Origin: an uncultured beta proteobacterium
Lineage (GTDB): Bacteria; Pseudomonadota; Gammaproteobacteria; Burkholderiales; Burkholderiaceae_C
Assembly (NCBI GenBank): GCA_903886275.1
Contig: CAISLN010000106.1
Span: 83,124 to 147,123 of the forward strand
Direction: 5' to 3'
DNA length: 64,000 nt
Positions 54,625 to 62,327 of the stretch are shown here, one piece after another; within the stretch, counting starts at the first letter, position 1, and every line of letters starts with the position of its first letter. The position numbers and the translations under genes are program-made. Below the pieces are notes generated by a model that saw only the letters and a list, made by a program, of their open reading frames with translations, searched no databases and was not told the DNA's origin.

Positions 54625-55329
54625 ATGCGACAAATTTTTCTGGATACCGAAACCACCGGTCTGTCTGCCGATCAGGGCGACCGTGTGATCGAAATCGGCT
54701 GCGTCGAGCTGTTTAACCGCAAGCTCACCGGCAACAACCTGCACTTCTATCTCAATGCCGGGCGCGACAGCCACGAGGACGCGCTGCGCATCCACGGCCT
54801 CACCACCGAGTTTCTGCGCGACAAGCCCAAGTTTGAAGCGATTGCGGAAGAGTTTTTGGCCTATGTGCAGGACGCCGAAATCATCATCCACAACGCACCC
54901 TTCGATGTTGGCTTTCTGAACGCGGAGCTCAAGCGCTCGGGCAAGCTGCCGTTCAAGGAGCATGTGGCTAGCGTGGTGGATACCCTGGTCATGGCCAAGG
55001 AAATGTTCCCCGGCAAGCGCAACAGCCTGGATGCCCTGTGCACCCGCTTGGAGGTGGACAACTCGGGCCGCACCCTGCACGGCGCGCTGCTCGATGCCGA
55101 GTTGTTGGCCGACGTCTACATCAACATGACGCGCGGCCAGGACGCCCTGCTCATGGATGTGGGCGACTCCCAGGAAGAGGGTGGCCTGCCCGTGGAGCGC
55201 GTGGACCTCAGTGGGCTGGAGTTGCCGGTACTCGCGGCCAATGCACAGGAGCTGAGCCAGCACGCCGAAGTTCTCCAACAAATCAACAAATCCAGTGGCG
55301 GAAAAGTGATTTGGCCAGAAACGGCCTAA
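54625..55329 (+). CDS. dnaQ: DNA polymerase III epsilon subunit (3'-5' proofreading exonuclease)
   Basis: A 234-residue DEDDh exonuclease. ExoI is FLDTETTGL, ExoII is in HNAPFDVGFLN, and ExoIII is in LHGALLDAELLADVY. The C-terminal segment binds the polymerase alpha subunit. It lies between fdx and tRNA-Val on the same strand. Confidence 0.96.
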   Translation: MRQIFLDTETTGLSADQGDRVIEIGCVELFNRKLTGNNLHFYLNAGRDSHEDALRIHGLTTEFLRDKPKFEAIAEEFLAYVQDAEIIIHNAPFDVGFLNAELKRSGKLPFKEHVASVVDTLVMAKEMFPGKRNSLDALCTRLEVDNSGRTLHGALLDAELLADVYINMTRGQDALLMDVGDSQEEGGLPVERVDLSGLELPVLAANAQELSQHAEVLQQINKSSGGKVIWPETA

Positions 55330-55367
55330 TTCCGGTATATACTCGCAGGCTTCCTGATACGAATTCA

Positions 55368-55442
55368 GGGCGATTAGCTCAGGGGTAGAGCACTGCATTC
55401 ACACTGCAGGGGTCGCAAGTTCGAAACTTGCATCGCCCACCA
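55368..55442 (+). tRNA. tRNA-Val (CAC anticodon)
   Basis: A 75-nt cloverleaf. GGGCGAT pairs with ATCGCCC in the acceptor stem and CCA is encoded. The anticodon stem CTGCA/TGCAG encloses loop TTCACAC, with anticodon CAC reading GUG valine codons. The T-loop TTCGAAA is intact. A TATACT -10-like hexamer lies at 55338-55343. Confidence 0.95.
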
Positions 55443-55446
55443 GATT

Positions 55447-55482
55447 AGACCTTCTAAATCATTGATTTAGAAGGTCTTTTTT
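55447..55482 (+). terminator. rho-independent terminator of tRNA-Val
   Basis: A 14-bp perfect stem (55447-55460 with 55464-55477), 3-nt loop ATT and TTTTTT tail sit 4 bp after the tRNA CCA. Confidence 0.95.
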
Positions 55483-55489
55483 ACGTCTG

Positions 55490-56167
55490 TCACCCCAGTC
55501 GGTCTATCTTCTGCGCGGCCTCTTGCATGTGCGCACGCAGCGCTTGGATGCAGGCCAGGTGCTCTGCCAGCAACAAGTCGCGCCACCGCGTGGTGATGGG
55601 GTTGCTACCTAGCCCCGTGAACTTGACAAGGACATGGCCTTTGGCGGTGTGGGCGCAAAACTTCGGCTGTTCGCCGCCGGCCTATGACCAGCTTTCCCCC
55701 AGGGAAAGCGCAGCGGCTGCAAGGCGCGGATAGTCATCGGTGAGCGCAAGGGCGGGAGTGGGCGCGTTGACGAACCGGTCCCTGGCAAGCTCGCCCAAAA
55801 GCAGATTGCCCACCGCATCACCCCCGTTGGCGAGCAAGGCTCTCAACGCGTCGGTGTCACTCCAATGGCGAACATCGGGCGGCAAACCCAAGGCGCTTGC
55901 GTGTTGGTGCGCATAGGCCCGTCCGAGGAAACCTTGTGGCCGCATGTCGGCTAACCACCACGGGAGCCCTTCATGGTGGACCGTCCTGCCATCGGCCTGC
56001 AGCATGACGAAGCCATCGGGTCGGACCGGTTGGAGTTGCCCCAGCGCTTGGACCTGTCCTTGCGCATTGACGCGGTAAACCGGTAGGTCTGCGAGGCCCC
56101 GAAAATGGTCCCGCAGCGCATAGCGGGTTGAACGAACGGCACCCCATGTAACGATTTCTCTGTCGCA
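55490..56167 (-). pseudogene. broken HipA-family kinase (YjjJ/HipH-like)
   Basis: In one frame, 161 codons from 56167 read YALRDHFRGLADLPVYRVNA... GLPWWLADMRPQGFLGRAYA... NGGDAVGNLLLGELARDRF, matching the middle of YjjJ/HipH HipA-family kinases. A TAG at 55684-55682 then interrupts what should be GSSAGGEQPKF. The frame resumes as AGGEQPKF... GHVLVKFT and ends at a TGA at 55492-55490, about 63 codons later. The DNA-binding N-terminus is cut by an upstream stop at 56170-56168, and the C-terminal catalytic half is missing. TAG needs only one base change to be a serine codon (TCG). It lies directly after the tRNA terminator. Confidence 0.8.
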
Positions 56168-56205
56168 CTACTGGCTGAACCGCCAGATCCCTACTTGCAA
56201 TCGGG

Positions 56206-56571
56206 CTAAGGGGCGAGCGCATGCAGCTGAAGCTGCTCCAAGGTCACCACCTCCAGCGCCTTGGCATGCGTGGCCTGCAAATGCACCGGTGGCGCCACGC
56301 CGGCTTGCAGGGCCTCTTTCCAGCGCAGGGCGCACAGGCACCAGCGGTCGCCGGGCTTGAGTCCGGCAAAGCGCAATTGCGGACGCGGCGTGACCAGGTC
56401 ATTGCCCCGGCCCAGCGAGTAAGCCAAAAACTCCGCCGTCAACCGGGCGCACACCACATGGGTGCCATGGTCCTCTTCATCGGTCTTGCAACAGCCATCC
56501 CGAAAATACCCGGTCAGCGGGTCAAAAGAGCAGGCCAGCAGCGGGCCACCCAACACATTCAATTCAGTCAT
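56206..56571 (-). CDS. DUF2237 family protein
   Basis: A 121-residue protein beginning MTELNVLGGPLLACSFDPLTGYFRDGCC, with TDEEDHGTHVVCARLT and GDRWCLCALRWKEA, typical of DUF2237 proteins. Conserved Cys and His suggest a metal- or redox-linked role, but none is established. It stands alone, upstream of the yjjJ-like pseudogene on the same strand. Confidence 0.85.
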   Translation of the reverse strand: MTELNVLGGPLLACSFDPLTGYFRDGCCKTDEEDHGTHVVCARLTAEFLAYSLGRGNDLVTPRPQLRFAGLKPGDRWCLCALRWKEALQAGVAPPVHLQATHAKALEVVTLEQLQLHALAP

Positions 56572-56824
56572 TCGGTTTCCAGTCTAGTAGCGGCGCGATG
56601 CCCTGCGATCGAAAAAAACCGAATGCTGCCACAGCACGCATAGCCGGGGGTGGCTTGCGGTCTTTGCCGGGCCACGGTCGAAGTGCCCCCTGTCTGTTGC
56701 CCGCCACTGTGCAAATGCACAGCCGACAGTTGCATGTGGTGAGCCTGGCCCGGCGCACAGTGGCTCCCCTGGACACGCAAGCCTGTGCTTTACCGTCCGC
56801 CCCCAACCCATAGAGGAATTCGCC

Positions 56825-58159
56825 ATGACCCAGCCCCATGTCCTTTTGTCACCCCTCAAGCCCGCTTTCCCCGAAGCCGGCGGCGCCATTGACCTGATGG
56901 TGCGCGTGCAGGCACCGCCCGCATCCGGTCAGGCCTTTGCCACCCCCAAGCGCCTGGCACTGGTGGTGGACCGCTCCGGCAGCATGAATGGCCAGCCGCT
57001 GGCCGAGGCGCTCAAATGCGTGGAGCACATCGCCGCTTGCATGACGCCGCAAGACCGCCTCTCTATCACCGTCTACGACCACCACGCCAATGTGCTGATG
57101 CCGCTGGCCCCGGTGGCCTCGATCGAGGCCGTCAAAAGCCTGTTGGCCACGGTGGACAGCGGCGGCAACACCAACCTGTATGGTGGCTGGGAGGCCGGTT
57201 CCCAGCAGTTGGAGGCGGGGCAGAGCGGCAGCATCTCGCGCGTCATCCTGCTCTCCGATGGCCAGGCCAATAGCGGGCTGACCGACAGCCATGCCATCGA
57301 GGCGCATTGCCGCAACTGGCTGGCCCAAGGCGTCAGCACCACCACCGTGGGCCTGGGGCGCGGCTTTAACGAAGAGCTGATGATCGCCATGGCACGTGCA
57401 GGTGGCGGCCAGCAGTATTACGGCCAGACCGCTGCCGATCTGTTTGACAGTTTTGACGAAGAGCTGTCCCTGCTGCAGGCCCTGTACCTGCGCCAGTTGC
57501 GGCTCAAGCTCATCCCGGCTGCAGGCGTCATCGCCGAGCCGCTGGGCCTGTTCGACCAGAACCCAGACGGCAGCTACCACCTCAGCGATCTGGCCTGGGG
57601 TTCAGAGTCCTGGTTGGCCGTGCGTCTGCACCTGAGCGCCGGCGTGGCCGGGCAAACGCGCGATCTGCTGGGCGCCACGGTGGAGGGCACCACCCTGCAG
57701 GGGCATGCCATCACTGCGCACGCCCCCCTGCTGAGCCTGCCCGGCGTGGCGCAAGCCGTGTTTGATGCCATGCCAGCCGATGAAGCCATAGCGCGCCGCC
57801 TGCTGGAGGTGGACTTTGCCCAGCGCAGCCTGGAGCTCTCGCGCCTGGTGCAAATAGGCGACCTGCGCGCGGCCCGCGCCCTGCTGGTCGAACTGACACA
57901 GCGCTTTGAGCAGCACCCCTGGCTGCAGGCCAAGCTCTTGCGCCTGCGTACCCTGGCCGAGCGCGACCCGGAAATGATGCGCAAGGAGGCCCGCTTTAGC
58001 TCCCGCAAAATGTCCAGCCGTTTGGTGGCGCATGATGAAATGGCATTTAGCGGAGATGAGACCCTTAGTGCGATGCCCGCGTTTTTACGCAAGAAAACGC
58101 AGGAGGGCAAGGGGCGCGAGGGGCCCGCCGAACGCAAGGGATCGGAGTCAAGTAAATAG
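56825..58159 (+). CDS. von Willebrand factor A domain protein
   Basis: A 444-residue cytoplasmic protein without a signal peptide. The VWA domain (about residues 42-210) carries an intact MIDAS: Asp49 in VDRSGSM, Thr in GGNTNL, and Asp in LLSDGQANSG. A beta-rich domain follows, then a helical segment around RLLEVDFAQRSLELSRLVQIGDLRAARALL, and a charged tail with RKKTQEGKGREGPAERKG. AGAGGAA precedes the ATG. The next gene starts 12 bp later, suggesting a functional pair. Role unknown; VWA proteins usually act as metal-dependent assembly or chaperone factors. Confidence 0.88.
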   Translation: MTQPHVLLSPLKPAFPEAGGAIDLMVRVQAPPASGQAFATPKRLALVVDRSGSMNGQPLAEALKCVEHIAACMTPQDRLSITVYDHHANVLMPLAPVASIEAVKSLLATVDSGGNTNLYGGWEAGSQQLEAGQSGSISRVILLSDGQANSGLTDSHAIEAHCRNWLAQGVSTTTVGLGRGFNEELMIAMARAGGGQQYYGQTAADLFDSFDEELSLLQALYLRQLRLKLIPAAGVIAEPLGLFDQNPDGSYHLSDLAWGSESWLAVRLHLSAGVAGQTRDLLGATVEGTTLQGHAITAHAPLLSLPGVAQAVFDAMPADEAIARRLLEVDFAQRSLELSRLVQIGDLRAARALLVELTQRFEQHPWLQAKLLRLRTLAERDPEMMRKEARFSSRKMSSRLVAHDEMAFSGDETLSAMPAFLRKKTQEGKGREGPAERKGSESSK

Positions 58160-58171
58160 GGAGGTTTTTGC

Positions 58172-59200
58172 ATGGACTGGTTTGAGACACTGTTTGGTTT
58201 TCGGGAAGCGGGGGACGCCGTGCGGCAGAAACTGCTGCTGCAGGGCCAGACCCTGCATTCCCTGGCCAATGGCCGCAGCTTTGGCGCCGGCACGCTGGAG
58301 CTGGTGTCGCTACAGGCCCTGCGTGCGCGGGTGGCGCAGCGCCTGAAAGAGGATTCGGCCATGGCCGGGCCGCTCAAGGCCAGCGTGGTCACCGACGATG
58401 TGCGGCGTATGCACAGCCAAGCTGTCTATGCCGGCGCGCTGTTTCAGGTGGCCTCCCAGTTCAACCTGCTCGAAATGCCCTCCTACGACGTCACCCCGGA
58501 GGACGGCATCACCGGCTATGTCCACGACCGCACACAGGGCCCGGCCTGCGCCTTGGCAGCGGCAGCGGCCACGGTCTACCGCAATTACTTTGTGCCGGTA
58601 GAAGGCGCGGTGGGGCAGTGTGCAGACCGCCAGCTCAATGGACTGGCCGATGTGGGATTGGCCCTGAGCCGGAGCCTGGGCCTTCCGGTCAGCGCCTTGT
58701 GGACCCTGCGCAATGGCTATGCGCTCTGTTCCCAATCCGGGCTGGACGCCATTGGCGCGCACCTCTCCACCCTTGACGAGGTGCAGCTTGACGCCCTGCG
58801 CGGCCTGCTGTGTATCGGCGTGCACAGCCAAGTGCAGGTCACCGACATGCCACCGACAAACCCCGTCACGGTGTCGCAAGCCTTTTGCTCGGCGCTGCCT
58901 GTGGCCTATAGCCGCGTGCCAGAGTCGGCCTGGGCCCCCTTTGCCACGCTGGTTCTGGAGGCAGCCTATGAGGCCACGCTGCTGGCCGGCGTGGAGAACG
59001 CGCTGAATGGCGGCTCCAACATCGTGCTGCTGACGCTCCTGGGTGGCGGTGCGTTTGGCAACCGCGACGAATGGATACACGGCGCCATTCGCCGGGCCTT
59101 GCAACGCATGGAGGGCCTTGCCCTCGATGTGCGTCTGGTGTCCTACCGCTCGCCTAGGCCTGACGTGCTGCAACTGATGGACGGCTACCCCCATACCTGA
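58172..59200 (+). CDS. conserved protein of unknown function paired with the VWA gene
   Basis: A 342-residue soluble protein (MDWFETLFGFREAGDAVRQKL). Conserved-looking blocks are YAGALFQVASQFNLLEMPSY, HDRTQGPACALAAAAATVYRNYF and GGSNIVLLTLLGGGAFGN near the C-terminus. I recognise it as a widespread conserved family without a known function. The last block recalls nucleotide- or ADP-ribose-binding glycine loops, but that is speculation. GGAGG lies 6 nt before the ATG, and it is probably co-transcribed with the VWA gene. Confidence 0.8.
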   Translation: MDWFETLFGFREAGDAVRQKLLLQGQTLHSLANGRSFGAGTLELVSLQALRARVAQRLKEDSAMAGPLKASVVTDDVRRMHSQAVYAGALFQVASQFNLLEMPSYDVTPEDGITGYVHDRTQGPACALAAAAATVYRNYFVPVEGAVGQCADRQLNGLADVGLALSRSLGLPVSALWTLRNGYALCSQSGLDAIGAHLSTLDEVQLDALRGLLCIGVHSQVQVTDMPPTNPVTVSQAFCSALPVAYSRVPESAWAPFATLVLEAAYEATLLAGVENALNGGSNIVLLTLLGGGAFGNRDEWIHGAIRRALQRMEGLALDVRLVSYRSPRPDVLQLMDGYPHT

Positions 59201-59724
59201 TGGGCCGCTGCCGGTAATGACCGGCACAGCGCGAAATCGTGGTCGAACCGCGCTGGATTGAAAAGAGGCGCGTCATTGCAGCAAACAGCAGGGCATTTTG
59301 GCCTGAAACACTTTGCCTACTCTAAATAGTGCCGTTTCAATACCTAGAAGTAGGTAGTCATCTCGTGCCAATTGAAGTCTGGAGCGGGTACTCTTGCCGA
59401 CACGCTGAATGCGCCTGCTTGGATGCGACGCAGTCGGCCAACCCCGGATCGTGTTCACTTCCACTCAGGCGTACACATGAAACGCAAAATCCAAGAATTC
59501 ACCAAGCTGCAACCAGACGTCGCCATGCTCGCTACAGCAATGAATCCAATGTCAAACCAAATGGGCCAAGAATATGGGGCCCACTGTGCCCGCTTAACCG
59601 GCGTTTCGTTAAAGGAGTGCCCGCCTTGCCATTATTTCCCGGTGTTTCAAGCGGATGTTTTTCTTCCTCCAAAGCAGCCTCAGGGGGCTGACCGTCCGCT
59701 TAAACTGATTTTTTAAGTTGAAAG
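59201..59724. other. 524-bp stretch without a convincing gene
   Basis: The stretch is more A+T-rich than upstream. An open frame at 59477-59716 starting MKRKIQEFTKLQPDV reads YGAHCARLTGVSLKECPPCH. The TGVSLKECPPC part faintly recalls the cysteine-rich tail of IS91-type transposases, but the match is too short to call a gene. A perfect hairpin lies at 59341-59356. Confidence 0.5.
59341..59356. promoter_or_regulatory. perfect palindrome TACCTA-GAAG-TAGGTA
   Basis: Six-bp inverted arms around a 4-nt centre lie 369 bp before the Ser-rich protein gene. It could be an operator or hairpin; nothing else supports a role. Confidence 0.3.
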
Positions 59725-60561
59725 ATGATGATTAAATCCAAATTCCTCCTTGTTCCTTTGTTTTGCTTGGCGATCGGCATGCCAATCCTTGGCTTTGCAA
59801 AATCCAGCAGCTTGTCTGCAGGCTTTAGCTCGCCGGAATCCAGTTCTGATAGTTCTTCGTCGAAGCCGGTCCATGTGGGGCCAACTTCTGCGCCAGCCTC
59901 CGGTTCGACTGCAAAACCCTCTGGCTTTACCAGTCCGGCAAAAGGCTTCTCCAGTGGCGTCAAACCCTCTCCATCGACCATCACTTCGGGCGGGTCCAAA
60001 CCAACGCCTGCTGTCGCTCCTGCACAGAAGTCGAATTCAGCGCTTTCGCAGAGCTTGCAGAACTCGACTGCGAATTCAAAGGCTTTGGCCGCACTTGATG
60101 CAAGAAATGCCAAAAAGGCGCTGGTGACAGGTGCAGTGGTTGGTGCCGTGGGCGTCGCCGCTATTTCTAATACTGAAACTGCTGCACAAACTACCCATGG
60201 TTCCCCAGTGCATCCAAACTACCAACCTCCGGCACCGGTGGTTGGTCGCGATTCCGGTTCCGACATGATGGGCAATGCGATGTGGTTCATGATGGGGCGA
60301 TCGATAAGCCATGAGCGCACGGTCAACGTCAACAACGGCCACACATCCACAACGAACAGCACAAGCACTACCTCCAACGGTTATGTTCCTAGCGCCGTCA
60401 GTGCAAACCAAGCAGAAGACGACGATTTTGATGCAACGATTCTTCGTATCTTTCTTTGGTTACTCATCATCGGCGCGGTCATAGGGGGCGTATTTTGGTA
60501 CAAGGCCCGTCGTGATTCCGCAAACGCCGCATTCAAGTCTAAAAGGAATTACTCACTATGA
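59725..60561 (+). CDS. Ser/Pro-rich exported membrane-anchored protein, unknown function
   Basis: A 278-residue protein. The signal peptide is at about residues 1-25 (KFLLVPLFCLAIGMPILGFA). A disordered Ser/Pro/Thr-rich region spans about 26-120, with a short Ala/Gly/Val hydrophobic segment near 133-147. An Asn/Thr/Ser-rich stretch follows, then a transmembrane helix at about 240-258 (ILRIFLWLLIIGAVIGGVFW) and a basic tail. It matches no family I know. Its stop overlaps the DUF2491-like start as ATGA, so the two are translationally coupled. Confidence 0.75.
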   Translation: MMIKSKFLLVPLFCLAIGMPILGFAKSSSLSAGFSSPESSSDSSSSKPVHVGPTSAPASGSTAKPSGFTSPAKGFSSGVKPSPSTITSGGSKPTPAVAPAQKSNSALSQSLQNSTANSKALAALDARNAKKALVTGAVVGAVGVAAISNTETAAQTTHGSPVHPNYQPPAPVVGRDSGSDMMGNAMWFMMGRSISHERTVNVNNGHTSTTNSTSTTSNGYVPSAVSANQAEDDDFDATILRIFLWLLIIGAVIGGVFWYKARRDSANAAFKSKRNYSL

Positions 60562-61379
60562 GCTGGTCCGATGTACTCAAGTACGCCAAAGGCGTTGCTG
60601 CGAACCACGGTGTTGACTCGGCGAAAAAAGTCGAACGTGCCGATGATGGTTTGCCGTTTGGCGCGCGAATTGGTGGAGTCTTGGCCGTCCAGTCGAGTGC
60701 CTTTATTCGCGCCAATATCAACGGCTCACTCATTGCTGCGCCGGTCCATTCAGACAATATCATCAAGGGCATTTCCCGTCTGCGACTGGACATCCCCGGT
60801 AAAGTTCATCGCTTTTATCTCAGTCTGGACAACGAAGGAAGTGAGAGTGGGACTGAGGGTGGGCACGAGAGTTTCTTGCAGGTCTATACCGATGGCAATG
60901 ATGATTTCAAAGAGATTCTCTATTGCACCCACATTACGCGCACGATTCCAGAAACTGAGGAAGATCAGGCCGCGTTCACCGGCGAGGCCGGCTATGGTCT
61001 TGGGCAATCCAACTACAGCTTGAGCCGCGAGCAACTGGTCGAGTGCGGCGTTGACCCCATCACGCTTGCCGGTGCAATAGCCGCAGACGAAGACGGAATC
61101 GCATATTTTCGCGATATAGGCTCCAGCGATCAGGATTTTGTTGCTCCGTTGCAAGGGACAGAAACCCGAATCGATGATGCCAATGGGGAGCATGGATTAA
61201 AACAGTCGATCTACTACATGCCCTATGTGCGTGAGCTCAAGGGCGCTGGCGGTAAGGAGTACCTGATTATCACCACAGAAATTGTGGAAAGCCGTGATGG
61301 TGATTATTCAAAGCGTTCTATTCACGTAGATTTTATGGTCGGCATTCCATTGGAGCATGAGCGAGTCTCAGTCCTGTAA
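60558..61379 (+). CDS. DUF2491-like protein (YjfK type)
   Basis: A 273-residue soluble protein. The segment LPFGARIGGVLAVQSSAFI near residue 35 and LRLDIPGKVHRFYLSLDNE with later YYMPYVRELKG...EYLIITTEI resemble DUF2491 proteins such as E. coli YjfK. AAGGAA lies before ATG 60558, and the start overlaps the previous gene (ATGA). YjfK genes sit beside PspA-like YjfJ genes, and the next gene here is such a coiled coil. Function unknown, possibly envelope stress. Confidence 0.65.
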   Translation: MSWSDVLKYAKGVAANHGVDSAKKVERADDGLPFGARIGGVLAVQSSAFIRANINGSLIAAPVHSDNIIKGISRLRLDIPGKVHRFYLSLDNEGSESGTEGGHESFLQVYTDGNDDFKEILYCTHITRTIPETEEDQAAFTGEAGYGLGQSNYSLSREQLVECGVDPITLAGAIAADEDGIAYFRDIGSSDQDFVAPLQGTETRIDDANGEHGLKQSIYYMPYVRELKGAGGKEYLIITTEIVESRDGDYSKRSIHVDFMVGIPLEHERVSVL

Positions 61380-61423
61380 AAGCCAAAAAAAGCATTTCCA
61401 CTTCCATATTCAAAGGAAAATTC

Positions 61424-62182
61424 ATGAGTACTTCCGGATGGGGCCTGACTGGCCGTTTGATCTCCAAACATTTTGCTGTCTTGGGTGACAAGGTTTCTGA
61501 AGCGATTGCCAACTTCGACCCGGAGACCGCGACTGAAGCCGACCGCGATGGTTTGCAGGCAACGCTGCTGAGCACGGCGCAAAAACTCGCTGCCGCCCGG
61601 GCATCCTTCAATAAGGAGCACGAAGACGTGGTCAATCTGCAGCGCCTGATGGACACCGATGAACAAGCTTTGACGGTTCTTGGCCAGCGCCTCGCAGCCG
61701 GTACTATTTCCGAAGCGACGGTAACCGTTTTTTGCGACGAACTAGAGGCCAATAAGGCCAAGCTGCCAGCTGAAATCCAAGAGGAGACGGACGCCAAGAC
61801 CTATATGGATGAACTGCAGTCCATCGTTAATGCATTTTCCCAACGTTTGGCCGAATTCGATGCCATCGCCAAGAAATCTCTGCAACAACTGGAAAGTGCA
61901 AAAGCTCAAAAAGATTTGCAAGAACTGCGTGCCCAGCGCCAAGAAGAGTTGAATGGATTGAAGACCTCGGTTGGCAACTCCACCGCTCTAGGTGCTTTGC
62001 AACGCCGTGCGCAATCAGTCGCCAATGAAGCGGCTGGACTCAAGATCGTTGCCGACATCAACCAAAAACCTATTGATCAGGCCAATGAGATCGACGCAAT
62101 CCGCAAGTCGGTGGCGGCTGGCACTTTGAGTGAGACACCGATGGCGCGCTTGGCACGCTTGTCGGCCAAAACGGCCAGCTAA
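61424..62182 (+). CDS. PspA/YjfJ-like coiled-coil protein
   Basis: A 252-residue, almost fully helical protein. Long heptad-like stretches run from about residue 35 to 110 and 125 to 200 (LQSIVNAFSQRLAEFDAIA, KAQKDLQELRAQRQEELNGL). It has no signal peptide or membrane helix. Composition and size suggest a PspA/IM30 (YjfJ) relative, which polymerise on stressed membranes; the link to the DUF2491-like gene supports this. AAAGGAAA lies 6 nt before the ATG, and the gap from the previous gene is 44 bp. Confidence 0.65.
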   Translation: MSTSGWGLTGRLISKHFAVLGDKVSEAIANFDPETATEADRDGLQATLLSTAQKLAAARASFNKEHEDVVNLQRLMDTDEQALTVLGQRLAAGTISEATVTVFCDELEANKAKLPAEIQEETDAKTYMDELQSIVNAFSQRLAEFDAIAKKSLQQLESAKAQKDLQELRAQRQEELNGLKTSVGNSTALGALQRRAQSVANEAAGLKIVADINQKPIDQANEIDAIRKSVAAGTLSETPMARLARLSAKTAS

Positions 62183-62193
62183 TTAGCACTGAT

Positions 62194-62271
62194 GGTGGCG
62201 ACTGTGGCCACCGCAAGAAGCCTTGCGCTGACTGCCCTTGGAAGAAGTTATCTCTTGATGACCTTCCAAGG
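62194..62271 (+). other. two hairpins between the PspA-like and peptidase genes
   Basis: GGTGGC (62194-62199) pairs with GCCACC (62207-62212). CCTTGGAAG (62236-62244) pairs with CTTCCAAGG (62263-62271). Neither has an immediate T-run, although the tract 62294-62311 is T-rich. They may partly separate peptidase transcription from the upstream genes. Confidence 0.4.
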
Positions 62272-62327
62272 CCAGGCATTTAAGTTCACAGATAGTTTTT
62301 TTAATTTTTCTTTACGAATATAAATTT

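Noticed and set aside
56572..56824. Small genes between DUF2237 and the VWA gene
   Set aside because: Short frames on both strands show no family resemblance or ribosome site; treated as noncoding.
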